A stretch of 64,000 bases of DNA, taken from contig JALBUN010000001.1 of the NCBI GenBank assembly GCA_025174535.1, forward strand, positions 930,001-994,000. The letters run 5' to 3'. Below the pieces are notes generated by a model. That model had not been told where the DNA came from. It ran no database searches and was given only the letters and a program-made list of their open reading frames with translations. Of this stretch, positions 25,186-38,500 are shown one piece after another (position 1 is the stretch's first letter; each line of letters starts with the position of its first letter). The translations under genes and the position numbers were made by a program. The stretch is from Cantharellus purpuraceus (Eukaryota > Basidiomycota > Agaricomycetes > Cantharellales > Hydnaceae).

Positions 25186-26659
25186 ACTTGAGGCAAGGTG
25201 GATATGCGATGACTGGCAGACTGCACTGATCAGACGCCTAAACCTCGTGATCGACTTATCGAGAGGACGTCTCTTTTGATGCAGCATGCATCCTCAACGT
25301 CACGTGAAGAGCCTGGCACTGAATCCTAAAGATAACCTGGGTGCTTTCTCGCCACTCGCAGCACCAAGCCGCCGAAGAACGTTGTATTCACCACGGCAAT
25401 CTGTTACGCACCATGTTTCCAGAGCCATGAGTCCGTCCAAGTGCTCCGAGTGGCAAGTGTGACGTGTTGTCAGCTTAGCCCGGGGTTGCAGTCAATCGCA
25501 AGCGTCGTGAACTATGATGCTTAACAGGTTCTGGAGTCTCGTTCCTCTAGTGTGGCCTGAATGACATCCAAGTCATCCAATTCCACTGAGACCGGCGGTC
25601 CTGTTGTTTGTGCTTTGGGTGTCAGGCAGTCAAAGAGTCTCTCTGGGTCATCACAGTTTTCGGAAATGTTTTATAGATGCCTGTATCTCACGGGTGGATT
25701 GTGCTCCATGTTGGGGGGGGGACAGAATTTATGTTTCCGGAACTCATTACGCGAAACTCCTTACGCAAACCTTGAAACGCTCTCAGCTTAGCCGCCCACT
25801 GCGGTCACATGCACATTTATGCCCACTTACAGTGTGTTACATCAAGCAGGTGGATTGGACATCGATATGACACAAGGGATCTACTCGGCAATGGCACCCA
25901 GTAGAATGGCCAGTTATTAGTTCTTTGTGCTCATATGAACGTCGATCACTGTGGCTGTCTTGCAGTCTTGCCGACGAAAATCTCCGCTGAATTGCTCATA
26001 AGCCACGAACGCTTGGACTGTCTCGGCAATCCACTCATTTTCACTTATATCTCTGGCTATGGACGTCTTCTAAGTGGCGTTGTCGATGGCATAGGCTGAG
26101 TTGGTCCAAAGCGTTGGATGTGGTAGCCATCTCCAAGATCTGACTCTGCCTATGTCAATATGGGACTTTTGCACCCCATCTATATCAGTGGCTATGTGTA
26201 ACTATGTTCGCTTTTTCCAATGGTTCCTGATCGCACATAGCCGTGCATTAGACGAGTATGATCATGATCATGCATAGTTGGTATGTCCTTGTTATAGAGT
26301 ATAAATGATTCATACAGTCTCAGGTATCAAGCATGATGAATCGATGTATGTCCTAGCCCAAAGATAAGTTTGTGCTTTCCCCGTGTCCTGTATATTCACA
26401 CTATCATCTTTTCTCTTTCACCTATATGCATAGAATGTCTCATATGCCGGCCGAGTCTTTCGAGTCCCGCTGAGAACCATGCCTCGTATTTCTGTGTTGA
26501 GCATCACGTTAATGAAGTAATGTACGTGCGCCCATTGTGTTGGCTCCCCCTTCGTGTCTCAGTACTGTCCCCTCAAACAGGAATCTGCGCTTTTACAACA
26601 CAGTACAGGTTTCCCTCCTGGGTAGCAATGACCGCAGTGATCGTTCTTTAATTAAGCTG
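25186..26659. other. intergenic, no gene seen
   Basis: About 1.5 kb upstream of DUF6535 copy B. It has a run of nine G near 25714. No conserved frame was found. Confidence 0.4.
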
Positions 26660-27400
26660 CACCTCGGCGAACGCAACGCGCGCAGAAGATAGCCCACCAT
26701 TCTCTTGATACCCAAACGAGAATTGCACCCGCAGACAAGCCTACTTCAACACAACACGAAGGCTGCTTCGAAACCGTGCAGAGCAAAACCTGTACATACA
26801 TTCTCCTTATCCCCTCTCAACTATCCACATCCCCGTTCAAAGGCACGTCACCCCCAACCAGGCGGTCGTGTCTTAAAAGCACTATCCATCTATCAAAGAT
26901 GCTTCCCGTCAATGGAATATACAAAAAAAGCGTACCTTCTGATGAGTGCCACTACAATAATCCAACCCTCCCCAAAACGCGCGTCAATTCTACCCTTGAG
27001 ACAGTTTTTAATGTCCTCCACTCGCCCATCATAACACACAAACAACACAACAGTGATCCGTGCTTAGCCGTACCGACGTCACACCAAGGCAATATAAACA
27101 CTGATGACCCATGAACTTGATCAACGATCCCCGATTCCCGGTACCATCGACTGATACTATAGAGAAGGGCCGCCGCTTGCTAAGAGATCAGCCTTTAAAA
27201 TAAATAAAAAAAGACGAGACTAGCAGTAAAAATAGCATCAAGTTTCTCACGAATTCCCAATGGTCAGTACCCTGACTCGCAAGCGGATCATCAACCCTCT
27301 TTGCCCTGGCAGTAGTAACCCCGTCGCCACATCCACGCACCGACCGAACCTAGCATTGTTGCGAACAGCAATCAATTAGGACAAAATATATCTTTTTGCG
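26660..27400. repeat. dispersed duplication, copy 2
   Basis: Second copy of the segment at 21170-21990, same orientation, 5.5 kb away. It lies directly downstream of the 3' end of the gene at 27.7-30.9 kb. On the minus strand VTTARAKRVDDPLASQGT and HWEFVRNLMLFLLLVSSFF match copy 1 but the frame is broken upstream and downstream. It lacks parts such as the cagctcgcatt block present in copy 1. Confidence 0.65.
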
Positions 27401-27682
27401 CAGTATTATAGTGTACATTTCGAGGGAACAAAGATCCGCTCGACATCACATTAGTAATGGGGAACCCCAGGTAAAATTCGAAATCGCTGATGGACGGGAA
27501 AACTATACAGTTGGGAATGTGGCAAGAGAGAGCATGGCTAAAGGGGAAGAGAAAAAAAAATTTGAACAGGAAGAGTGCGGTTCGTTATATGATTTCATCG
27601 CGTCGGACCTTGAGTGTTCTCAACTTGCCCAACAAATCCTACAACACCCAAAAAAAACAACGAACACAAGCATTCCAGTCAG

Positions 27683-30600
27683 TCAAAATATCAACTGTCA
27701 AAAAAAAAAAAAAAAAAGAAAAAGTTTTTCAAACGAACCTCAAGCTCCTCCGCCCGCATGCTCCCCGCAAACACCTCCTCCCGCATGCCCATCTCAATAC
27801 TATCAAGCACATCCCCAAAAAGGTCCCGGTAGTTCACGCCAAAAAAGTTGGTCAGTTTAGCCGCGCGTCGCCGGCGCTGCTGGAATGCGCCCGGGTCAGG
27901 CGGCGGTGGCGGGACGCTGATCATCGACGACGCAATGGACAACAACGACGTGCGCGCGGGAAGGGACCGGCGGCGCTCCAAGGACGAGGGGCCAGGTACG
28001 ATGCTTGCCGTGGAACTCGCAGGCGGCACAGGCGTAGTCTCCTCATCAGAGCTCGAGGATCCGTTAATATACTGATGAAGCTCGGCCAGAGACACCTTGT
28101 CATCCTACCCAGAGAGACAGATCAGCCCCACACACATGCAGCGAGATTAAAAAATAAATTGTTATGAGCTGCCAGACGCACATGGTCGATGATATCCGTC
28201 AACGAGTTCAACGAGTGTCTGTAGTACATGTACACACTCGACATGCCCCCGGCGGACCCAGCCCTGTCCTCAGCCAACAATGGACGACTAGACTCACTCG
28301 TCCCGGGACGTTTAGAGAGTCCAGACCGGTCGTCGGCCAACAACGGACGACTAGAGGCGCTCGTCGCGGGACGCCTGTAACGACTCTTGCCCTTGTACGC
28401 TGAGACGTTGGGATTGAGCTCCACGACAGGAAGAGGAAACGGCTCAGATATCGGCGCATTCAACCGCAACGATCTGGAAGCAGGGCGAGTCTGGTATAGC
28501 GTAGGTGGAGGCCGCGTGCCAAACATCTGACAGTTCAAGATCAGCCATGAAACACGCACCCCACTACACAACGCACCTGCTCCATCTTGTTCGCCCGCTT
28601 CAAGTTGAGTGCCCGCTCCCTCTCGTCTAGCTCGTCCTTGATTCTCTCCTCAGGAGGCTCCCGTGGCTCGGTTGAGGAATGTACCACCACGTAGCCAGGC
28701 AACGCCGCAGACGAGCTGCTCCTCCGTCGTCTCTTCCATTTCTTTCCTCCGTCCTTCATGTCACCCTCTCTGTCACTAGCCAGGGACGCAGCCGTCGATG
28801 CAGGCTTTGGCAAATCCTGGTCCTTGAGGGCATATTCAGCGCCCAGCGCCAACTCGACCGGAACACGGCTACCAAGGAAACGGTGCAACTTGGCCAACTT
28901 GTCTCGCATCTTCTTGCGTTCCTGCTCCGCCGTCACCTCCGGATCACGGCTGAGCACACTCGAGACATCACCGCCTCTCCTGGTATCACATTCATCATCA
29001 GACAACTCCATGAAACTCTCCGGGGAACCCGACCCTCGTCTCCTCGTATTCCTGTCGCCTTGTTCGTTGCGAACCATCTTGGCATAATCCCCAAACTCGG
29101 AGTTTGTCGGCGTCGAGTGCCGCCTCACGGGTCCAATAATGAGAAGCTGGCCACCACGTCCATCGTCGTGTGTATCCGCGGAGAGCGAGCCCTTTCGATG
29201 CGAGCTCGGCGGCACAGGACCACGCACCCGCGTTCGCGCGCCATGCGGGTCGTCGTTGGGGCACAGCATCCCCGTAACACCCTCTCCAAACATCTGAGCC
29301 AATTTGCGGTGCTTACGAACCAGCTCCTGGCGCTCGCTCGGGCCACGAGTGTTTGTCGTTGGCGGCAGTGACTGTTGCTGTGCCCGCGAGTATTCTTTCG
29401 GTGATGACGGGTTGCTGGATGCTGCTGCAGCCTTGCGCAAAAATAGCGGCGGCTTGGGACCTTTCGGCAGCGGGGGTTTTGAACGGCTGGGCTCGGACGT
29501 GTCGGTGTAGTTGAAAAAGGCATCGGCGGCGGAGGTAGGCGAGATGATCATGGACTGCGGACGAGGCCGCCTGCGCTCCGCGGTGGTTACAGGTTGGTAA
29601 GGTACAACACCGGCATCTGGCTGGGCAAACATGGGTAGCTGGCTGGTGTCGCTGCGCACCGTGTCAGCACGAGAATGCGGCCGAAACGATCCCCGCGTCG
29701 GCGTCGGATACATGGTGTTTGGATCCGACAAGTGTGACGCTCGCACGTAGAACTCGGACGACTCGAGGGAGTTTATGGAACATGCATCCGCTGGTGCACC
29801 CTCCCATCGCCGGTTCAACCGTCCCAGCCGCGGCGATGGGGTTGCGTCGTCCAAATCAATGAAGCTGTGTGTTCCGATGGCCGAGTTGGGATATATTGTG
29901 GAACTCACCGAGATGCCGAGTGCAGAGCCGGCAGACGGGGGCTCGATGCCGCCTTTGACGAGTATGTCGATGGACTTTGACCGCCGATAGGAGTCGTTGG
30001 ACAAGGAGCGACGTCGCAGAGCGGGTGGGCGGCGTTTCGCCTTGGGAAGGGCCGGTGGGTGGCGGGAGCCCAGGACGGGATCGACTTTGTGGATGCTTGC
30101 TGCGGATGTGGCACTGGAGGCGTCTGAAGTGTCATCAGGGGGAGGCGCGAACCGGACAGGGGAAGGTTCGCGATCAGAGTCGTAGTGGGACATGACCGCG
30201 AGGGTAAGTTTTGGAGGAGACTCGGAATCGCTGAGCGCGGCGAGGTCAACGTCCACGGGGAGATCGGCGGGAGGGGCGGCCGTGTGATGGGGGTTGAAAG
30301 GGGAGAATGGCGAGGTGGGGGGGAGAGACAAGGCAAAGAGACTGTCGGAACGGGGCGGGAGGACGAGGACCTGCTCGTGTTCTTCGAGTGCGGGAGAGTG
30401 TGGGCCAGAGGAGGACCTGGATGAGCTGACGCCGCGGACGGGGAGGGGAGAAGCGGGAGGTGGAGAGACGAGCGGCGGCGAGCTGGAACAGGCAAGCTCG
30501 GACTAGATACAAAAGAGAGACGAGAATGGCAACGCACTGCACAGGTGAAGGGGAGGACAACGGTGACACTGCAGCTCTGGACGTCACCGTTGTGCTATAG

Positions 30601-30888
30601 AAACACGAGAATCAAGGGTGAGACCAGGATATTCATTTTTGATCAAAAAAGGACGGAAGCGGCACGTGAGCTGATAAGCACCCAGCAGCCTGGTGTGTGT
30701 GTTACTCACAGCGTGGAGGGTGGCGCAGACGCGGGGCTGCCGTCTGCGCTGCTTGCAGAACGACTTGCAAGACCGGGAGGAACGAGTGTCCTTGGCCTCG
30801 TCTTTTTTGGCCCTCTGGGTGGCGGACGAAGGCCCGTGGGGGTGCTGTCGCTGCCACCAGGAGTAGGGCTGTTGCGGTGCGATGCCAC
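27683..30888 (-). CDS. long disordered protein with repeated K-L-x-x-F/M-F/L-G motifs
   Basis: Basic, Ser/Pro-rich protein of about 900 residues; the true start is not fixed and may lie above 30888. The 5' exon reads NSPTPGGSDSTPTGLRPPP and ends STL|gtgagt. The next exon enters after tatctag with SELACSSSPP and stays open to about 28578. Three short motifs recur: RKHRKLAQMFGEG, RDKLAKLHRFLGSRVP and RRAAKLTNFFGVNYRDL. Between the second and third lies a tandem pair, ASSRPLLADDRSG and ESSRPLLAEDRAG. Introns follow KMEQ and DIIDH; the latter joins to DDKVSLAELHQYING. A run of T at the end reads as eight Phe but is better explained as the polypyrimidine tract of a last intron (gttcgt to ttgacag), giving a stop at 27683. 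The family is conserved in fungi as far as I recall but I cannot name it. Confidence 0.6.
27701..27719. repeat. poly-A tract (poly-T on the coding strand)
   Basis: A run of A interrupted once by G. On the minus strand it is a run of T that directly precedes gacag and so fits a 3' splice site of the overlapping gene. Confidence 0.6.
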
Positions 30889-32104
30889 GAGGGCGTTGAG
30901 GTCGGGGACGATGGCGTTTGAACGGGACAGCCGTTGGGGGAAAAACGGGGAGAAAGTTAGCGGGTCCAGAGTGAGGATGAGGAGGAAAGAGAGAGTGACA
31001 CGGGTGGCTACTCGCTGTCACTTGTTGTAGGCACCATTTACTCCGCGCCCGCCGCTACTATGATGCGCTTTGATATGCGGCAAAGACATCCATCCCCGAC
31101 ACCGATTTTATTGCACCGCTTCTTCGCCTAAAAAAACTGTTTACAGCACGCCCCGGCGCTCCTCGTCGTCGCCAACGTCCACGACCCCCATTCATCCAAT
31201 GTATCGTCATGCCGACAGCCCTCCTGCCCCTGCTCCATTGCCAAACTCTGCCAAGACTCGCCTTGATGGCCGAAATCCGCCCGTCTGAAGCGCCTCCGCA
31301 TCCGACGCACAAACGCCTGTCCCTCATCCGGTGTCGCCGCGAGCCTTTCACGCCACAGACGCTGGCGGCACCTGAGACACCCCCACCCCGGGCACCGTAC
31401 TCTGTTTCGGGGACTCCTGACGCGGGTTCCAGGGCTCTCTTGCCCGTCCACTGCACACCGTGGACGTGGTGCTATCAAGGGCCATGTGTCGGAACCCATC
31501 CCAGCTCCCCACGCTCAGGCGTACAGAACGAAAAGCGCCTTGGAACATATACCTGTGCCAGACAAGGGCAGCCTCGTTGCAGTCTCTTCGGCCTCCTGAT
31601 CACCGACGAACAACGAGCACAGGCAGCAATCCTAATCCCGATGAAACAATCGATCCTGATCAGCCATCGCGCTCTCAGACATTCTAGCCGCCTCGCATCG
31701 CTTTCCCTGACTCCCATATAACCAAAAGCCCAGCTAAAATCAACAGGGCAATCTGCTCAGTGTGTTCTTGACGTGTGCGTGGACAGGGGCATATAATCTT
31801 GTGACTCATTGGAAATGGGGAAGCTTCGGCACACAGGTAGCAATCAAGTCAGGGTGACAGACATGTTCTCGCCGTGTGAAATATACCACAAAAAAGCAAG
31901 CCACGCGACGCCATCACGTGACTCCCACACACATCTACGCGGACTGCAGATGTACACCGCGTATGACGCACGTACCCGTGTAACCTGTAACCCATCTATA
32001 GCAATACAATTCGGTATAAACGAAGAGATACACCTGTAGATAGCCCAAACACACACAAAAAACAATCGATAACAAAACAAAGTCAAAAATCCACAGGCAC
32101 ACCC
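30889..32104. other. GC-rich intergenic region
   Basis: Contains open frames on both strands such as one at 31209-31721 (+), but none has family character or a clear intron pattern. It separates the 5' end of the disordered-protein gene from the FCP1 stop codon. A missing first exon of the former may lie here. Confidence 0.35.
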
Positions 32105-35091
32105 TCAGCCCGCTTCTTCCTCCAGCTCTCTTGCTAAAAAATCGTCATCGTCCCCATCGCTGGCATATCCACCCACCGACGCAACACTCTCCTGCTCCTC
32201 GCGCCCCGACCCCCCTTCCCCATCCTGATCGCCCTCCACATCTTCCTCACCATCCTCATCCGACTCTTCACCCTCAACACCCTGGCCAGACAGATCCCCA
32301 GCAACAAGCCCCATCTTCAGGCGAGATGACCCCCTGCGGGCCTCAGAGAGTTTCTTGCGCTTCGCCAGCGGCGACTGCGCATCATCATCATCTTGTGCCT
32401 GACGCGGCTCTCGCAATGTCGAACCTTCCATATCTGACGCGCTAACGCTCCGTGCACGTTTCTTGCGCCCAACAGCTGTCGACCTGGGGGATAGCCTCGC
32501 GCTCCCAGTGCTGCGAAAAACAACTCATCATACCATACACCAAACAACCCAAAGCCATTCCATACCTTATTCCGCTACCATCGGTCCGCCACCCACTGTC
32601 TCCCTCATCATCTTCTGCCAAAAAACTGTCCCCTGCGTCCTCGTCGTCGGTCTCCTCGAGTACGGCATCCACCTCCGCGTTGGCGTCTGCCCAGATGTCC
32701 GCATCGGGGGTAATCAACTCACCATCATCCTCATTTTCCATGACCTCTTCTGCGGTCTGAAACGTCTGCCGTGGTGCCCCCGCAGTCATAACGGGGTCCG
32801 CGTCAATGAGATAGGGTTGCTCATCCTGCCGGCCCCACAATGCCAATGAATCCAGGAACCATGCCAGCCATACAATATGGATTCCGCCCTGGCGGCGGGC
32901 AGCATCGACCTTGACAGTGCCACGCTGACGGATGTTGGTGAAAAACTGATAACGGGGACAATGTTCTCTCAATACCTTTGCAGCAACAACATGCGTGATT
33001 TGATGGGACAGTGACATGTGACATGTCGCCCCAAACACTTCGGCCGTTCTCCATATCTCGCTCCTATAATGGTTTCAAGATGTGAGCAGCCGCAACAAGT
33101 AGGTCACATACGTTGGAGGATCAACGTCAAGAGGAATTACACTGGAGAATAGAAGATGTGTCCCAGCCAGTGTCTCTGCACGTATTCGTGGTATAATAAC
33201 CTATCAGTCCTATAAGCCTGTGGGATCACGCAAAGATGGGACAAAAACAACAGACCTTGACATCGTACGGGACGGTTGCTTCCTCAGACCTCTTCGAGAG
33301 GTACACCTTGCGCTTCTTAGGCGGCGCATCCGACACTCGAGCATCGTAAGCATCGAAAAACCGCTTGTGCACCTCATTAAGAAGCTAATGCGGGAAATCA
33401 GCGTCAGTAGCCATGACGAGAAGAGCGATGAGCCTACGCTGGATACTCTGTCGAGTTCGGTATCGTCGTTTTTGAGTAATGCCTTCCTCGGCGCCGCCTG
33501 CACCGCGGGCTTTCCTTCATCACTCTCCGACTTCGCGCCATTCGTCGCTGCCGCCTTCCCATCATCTTCCCCCGGCTCTCCCTTTGCACCATCCTCCAAA
33601 AGCTTCTCCTGCTTCTTGGCAAGCGGTCTCTCCTCCACCTGCGCCGCGATTCGCTCAATAGTGATGCGATTCTGGCTCGCAAATGCAGCATCGGCCTCTG
33701 CCTCAGCTTCTTTTGTCGGCGGCACTGAAGCTGCTTGTGCGGGAGACGCAGTGCGCGGCAAGTTGGGACTACTAGGTGGGGCTGTAGGCACCAGAGATGG
33801 CGCCTTGGGAAGAAATGTCGAGTTGATGTCGCCAATGCCCACAAAAAAGTCGTCTAGTGGACAAGGATAAGACCGAGCACGGACATGCAACAGTGTCGCA
33901 CTCACATGGTCGTACTTTGAGTAAATTAGGACTCCATTCCCAAACGTCTGCACGGTCGTCAATGATCACGACCATGGAAGTATCACAAGGGAACAACCGC
34001 TGTAAGCTCTTCTGTGTAAGACCTAAAACACGGTCAGCAATTGAGAAAAATGGTCTTTCTGAACGCAACGTACTTCCGCTCTCGTCCCTGCTGAGAAGAC
34101 GACCGCCGAAGATGGACCCGTCCGCATCGATAGTGTCACAAACTGCCTCGGCGTATGCGCGCGTGCCCATGGTATAAACGTGCATCTCGTACTTCTTGCT
34201 CATCTGATGAAGAAATTCTTGAAGCCCTGGCCTATGGGATAGCATGAGACGACGATATGAATGCAGTCAGTTACAAGAGGCAGAAATGTACCTCGGTTTA
34301 ATATAGTACATGCACCCCTGTGCGTCGAGCCGCGACTGGAACGGTGTGCGTGGTGCAACGCCCTCCGTCCCCAGTCGAAATTTCTTCACGTCTTTCAATG
34401 CCTCCCAATTGGGGTTCACCTCTGGCGGTAATGAGTCCTTGTCATCACCATTCGCATCCCCCTGAGCATGCTTCGTATCCCATGCTTCGCCCTCCGCTAT
34501 CCAATCTCCAACGGTAGGATCCACGGTGGCATGCACGATAGTCTGGTCAAGGTCTACGATAAGAGAGAGCTTGCGAGACTTGAGAAGATGCGCCGCAGTC
34601 TCGCGCTCGAAGCGCTGCGCCTCCTCGAGAGATACCGTAGGCCCTCTAGCAGAGTGGGTCATTTGGATGCTTGCCCGAGACGCATTGGAGAAACCCGTGT
34701 AGTCAAAACTGCCTGTCTATCAGAAAAACGATATCGAGATAAGCGAGTTATACGCGTACTCTGTCATGTCTTTCCCGCACAGTCCACACAACCCGCCGAC
34801 TTGCATGCCATGCTTGCAAGGCTCATTGACAAGCACGACGGGTTCTTGTGACCGTTTGTAAGAGACAACGTCACCAGGTTTCACCTTCCACAAGTCAAGG
34901 GTGCCCTCAATAGGTGAGTCCCATGTTCCGAAGCGTGTCTCCGGGGCGCCATTGGCAGATGTCAGGTAAATGAAAGAATATGTGAGCAGGCGTGCACCAC
35001 GAGACACTTGAGATGGAGGGTGAAGGTCGAGAGAGGATATAATAATGGGATATGGCAATTCTGGAGGCAACGTCAATTCGGTGCTTTCCAT
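32105..35091 (-). CDS. FCP1: RNA polymerase II CTD phosphatase Fcp1
   Basis: Nuclear phosphatase that removes phosphate from the Rpb1 C-terminal domain so that polymerase can be recycled. It opens at the ATG at 35091 (MESTELTLPPELPYP). A region with CKHGMQVGGLCGLCGKDMTE precedes the FCPH phosphatase domain. The catalytic DxDx(T/V) motif is LSLIVDLDQTIVHATVD, followed by YYIKPRPGLQEFLHQMSKKY, MHVYTMGTRAYAEAVCDTID, IFGGRLLSRDESGS and VVIIDDRADVWEWSPNLLKV. After an acidic, Ala-rich linker (EAEAEADAAFASQN) comes LNEVHKRFFDAYDAR. A BRCT domain follows with VFGATCHMSLSHQITHVVAA and IHIVWLAWFLDSLALW. The tail is very acidic (EEDVEGDQDGEGG) with a basic patch KRKKLSEARRGSSR, and ends DFLARELEEEAG. 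Domain order and length match fungal Fcp1. It has about eight introns, and nothing looks broken. Confidence 0.92.
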
Positions 35092-35571
35092 CGTGGCGCT
35101 GAAGACATAGACGCCTACTGATTAGTCAAACACTTTAGATGGACTGACCTAACTGGTCATAAAATCAACAGTTTCACTATCAAGTCCCTTTGTCGCTTTC
35201 ATGGCTGAGAAGTTATGGATGCAATTTACCAGAGCTGTCTGACCTTGGTGCACACCACCGTGTCAAGTGGGAACCTGTCAGAACACTTCATTTACTGTAA
35301 CCGGATTTCGCAATGTAGTTATGTGTGAATGTTAGAATTAACAATTATCCGTGCCCATCGGTCGTTCTCAAACTGGCAACTACGCACGAGAGGCAAGCAA
35401 GCAAGCACTTCAGTGCCAACGGTCATTTACGGGCTCGAGCTTCAATTAATTGTCGAGCCTTCACACCTCTCAACGAAAAAGTGACTCGTGATCATCCCAA
35501 ATTGCATCCCATAGATACTACTTGACAAAATAATCATACATGCGTAACAGTGCTGTATGGCCACAAGCTGA
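35092..35571. other. spacer between sedolisin 3' end and FCP1 start
   Basis: No gene seen in about 480 bp. It should hold the FCP1 promoter. Confidence 0.4.
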
Positions 35572-38500
35572 TCAATCGAGTTCGAGCCAGAGCTCCATAA
35601 GCTTGGCAAAGTTGGGAGTTCCCAAGCCTGTAGCCAAGCTTCAACACCATTCATCAATGTAGAGCGCATGCAGGATTCACCTGTTACAGGGTCCCATCCT
35701 TCTACACTATAAAGTAAAAACCACAGTCAGGAGTAGCTTCAGCATGTAGAAAAGAAGTACTCACGAGGTAAAGCCTGGGGTGCCTAGTTAGGGTAAGCCG
35801 ATTGAATACTGGTGAGTTTAAAGCCAAAGAACGTAGATCTTTAGACTCACCGCAGCCCTGGTTACCACCCGTCGTGATGTCGTTGAATCCTTCTCTGAAC
35901 CTCTCTGAGTAAATCTACACAGGCGTTCAACATTCAACTTCAAAGCCGAAGTCTTCATGGTGGTGACGAACCGTGGGATTGATGAATCCAATGGGACTCT
36001 TTCCGCGAGCAATACGAGCATCGTTAATGCCGGTGAGGAGAGAGCCGACAACAGGCGATGAGCACGATGTGCCGAACACTAGGACGAACTCGCCATCGAC
36101 CTATATAATCGTGAGTGAACAAGAGACCGGAATTGTAACCTGGTCACACTGACCGCTACAACGTAGTTGGCTCTGAGGGAGTATTCGAGCACTTGAGAAA
36201 CCATCTAAACAAAATCCTATGTGAAGACATACCCATTCGCGCTCAAATCGGGGTATCCACGAGCCTGTGCCGAGCAGCGCTCAGAACGAACATAGAGATG
36301 AAACACGACAACAGACATACTTTGCCACTATTGTTGAACTGTGCAGCGGTGAAAGGTGGCGGGAAGTTGTCGAAGAAGTGTTCGACAGCTTCCTTCTGGT
36401 AATTGGGCATAGGGAAAATATCCGAAAATCCGCCACCACTTGATGCATGCCAAAGAATGAGAAAACCGAAGACAACAAGAAATGATTCACAGGCATACCT
36501 GAAGATGACCTGTTCACATGCGCCTTCCGGGTCATTTACGGTGGCTGCAAACGGTATCAATATATGGACACAAAATATGCCAAACGAAACCTACATCCTG
36601 GGTTGATCTGTGTTGCTCCAACTGATAGATTAGTTAGAACGAGTTTAAAGCACTACGATGCAAAGAGCCGCACCGGCAGTGACGAACGGACAGTTGACAG
36701 GGAAACCTTGTATCTCATATAAGTCGTATGAAACGCATCGTCTACTTGAGACAAACCTGGATCGAACCGCGTTCCACTCGGACTCTCTTGGCCTGTTACC
36801 CAAACAAGTGAGACTGAAATTACGCAGGGACAATTAATTATATTCCTCACCTGTTGCGGGATCAATGCATAGGTTATCGAATCCGGCGACACCATTGTCT
36901 CCAGAACTGTACAAAATAGTGACACCCATCATTCCTAGCTTGCCATACTCGTTGCACTGGCGGAACTGGTAGGCAGCAGTCATCTCAGGCTCCTGGGAGC
37001 CGAATGAAGTGCTGATGACATTCGCTGGCTTGACGATACCGCAGCTCTCTGGGCCATTGAATCCACCCGGACGTGTGTCAGGGTAAATGCCTGGATGAAA
37101 ATAACATAAATTAGATCATGAGGCTGTGATGGTCACTTATTATAGACTTGCCATCAAAATTGGGGTCATCGCCGCCTTGAAACGTGCAGAAAGAGGCATC
37201 CAGGGCATCAAGAAGGTTGTTGAAAGAGGCCTGATATTAATGATGCTTAGCTAAGAAACTTCACAATGTTGCTGCAACCTACCCCCTCGACAAGGTCACC
37301 CGCTTGGTACAAAGTGACTTTTTGAGGAGCGACCAGTGCCATTCCATATTCCTAGGAACATATTATTTATGGAAATGTTTCCAACGAAACAAGTGCTCAC
37401 CAGATCTAAATCAGCCTCGCCGTTATCATTGAAACTCTATATGAGGCGATGTTTTAGTGAAAAAACGCAAAATAATCAGCAAGCGTGACACCGTAGCACC
37501 TGCTTCTTAGTCTGAACCACGCCTGTGGATACGCGCAAGTCAGATCTTGGAAAAAGGACACTAAATAACGTGGCCAATGCTGACCGCCATCGATTGATAC
37601 AAATTCAGGTGATTGTCCGACGAGAGAGGGGCTGAAATTGCCGAAGAACAGGTCAAAGTCCGGCTGCAGGAATGCTGCGATAGTTTAGACACAGTCCTAT
37701 TGGTCTTTAGAGCGAACGCACCCTCAGGTGTGTATTCGACTGGGGGAATAATTATCAATTACCTCCTTGTGCATCATAACAAAGCAACGGCGCACCAATG
37801 CCATAGCTGTTCTTATCTGTTGCAACCGGCGTGTAGTGGAAGTTATACAGGGCACGCAGGCAATCTGGAGTGATCTGCCGGTCGCAATTCGCCAATGACC
37901 CATCGCTGTGCGTCGCCTTTTTGCCATCGGTCTTTGCGAAGCTGTTCGGCCTTGCAACCCCAGAATGCGCTGCAGGATTTGCGCGCCTCATAAGGGGACT
38001 GGATTCAGTCCGTGGAGAGACCCTAGCATCGAAATTGACCGTCGGAAGAATGATATCGATATGGTCCCGGACATGTTCTGGGACCGAATACGAATCACAC
38101 GCTGCATGGACGCGCTCATCAGACGAATGAATACCAAGCCTGAAAGAGCCCCAGACCAATGTGCTCCCCTCCGGAAATGTGATTGAACACATGGTAGTCT
38201 GCATCCAGGAGGCGCTCGACCTCGCTAACCGTGGCGTTCAGCTCAATCCATCCTCGGCTTGCTGAAAGCCTGAGCCTTTCTGCGGCAAAGCCTGCAGAGT
38301 GGAGCCAGCTTTTCACTGTCTCTATAGTGGTCTTGGTGGGGGCAAATGTGTCCGCGATCTTGTCAGCCGGCCAATGCTTGCCAAAGTTGGGACTCTCCGG
38401 GTGAGAGACATCCATGAGGAATTCTTCAATACGATCCGTGTTTGACTGCTTCAAGCTAGAAGAGTAGATGTGGACGAGTGTAACACAAGACACCACTACC

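Noticed and set aside
28679..29371. 230-codon plus-strand frame in the GC-rich gene region
   Set aside because: It is the antisense of a long minus-strand exon with clear protein character and consistent introns; the frame is open only because of base composition.
30331..30331. Start of the K-L-x-x-F/M-F/L-G protein at 30331
   Set aside because: That codon is TTG and the coding character continues upstream through a splice site near 30502.
31209..31721. 170-codon plus-strand frame upstream of FCP1 3' end
   Set aside because: Low-complexity Pro/Ser composition, no family match and no intron pattern; cannot be told from chance in GC-rich DNA.
33220..33870. 216-codon plus-strand frame
   Set aside because: Antisense of the Ala/Glu-rich linker of FCP1.
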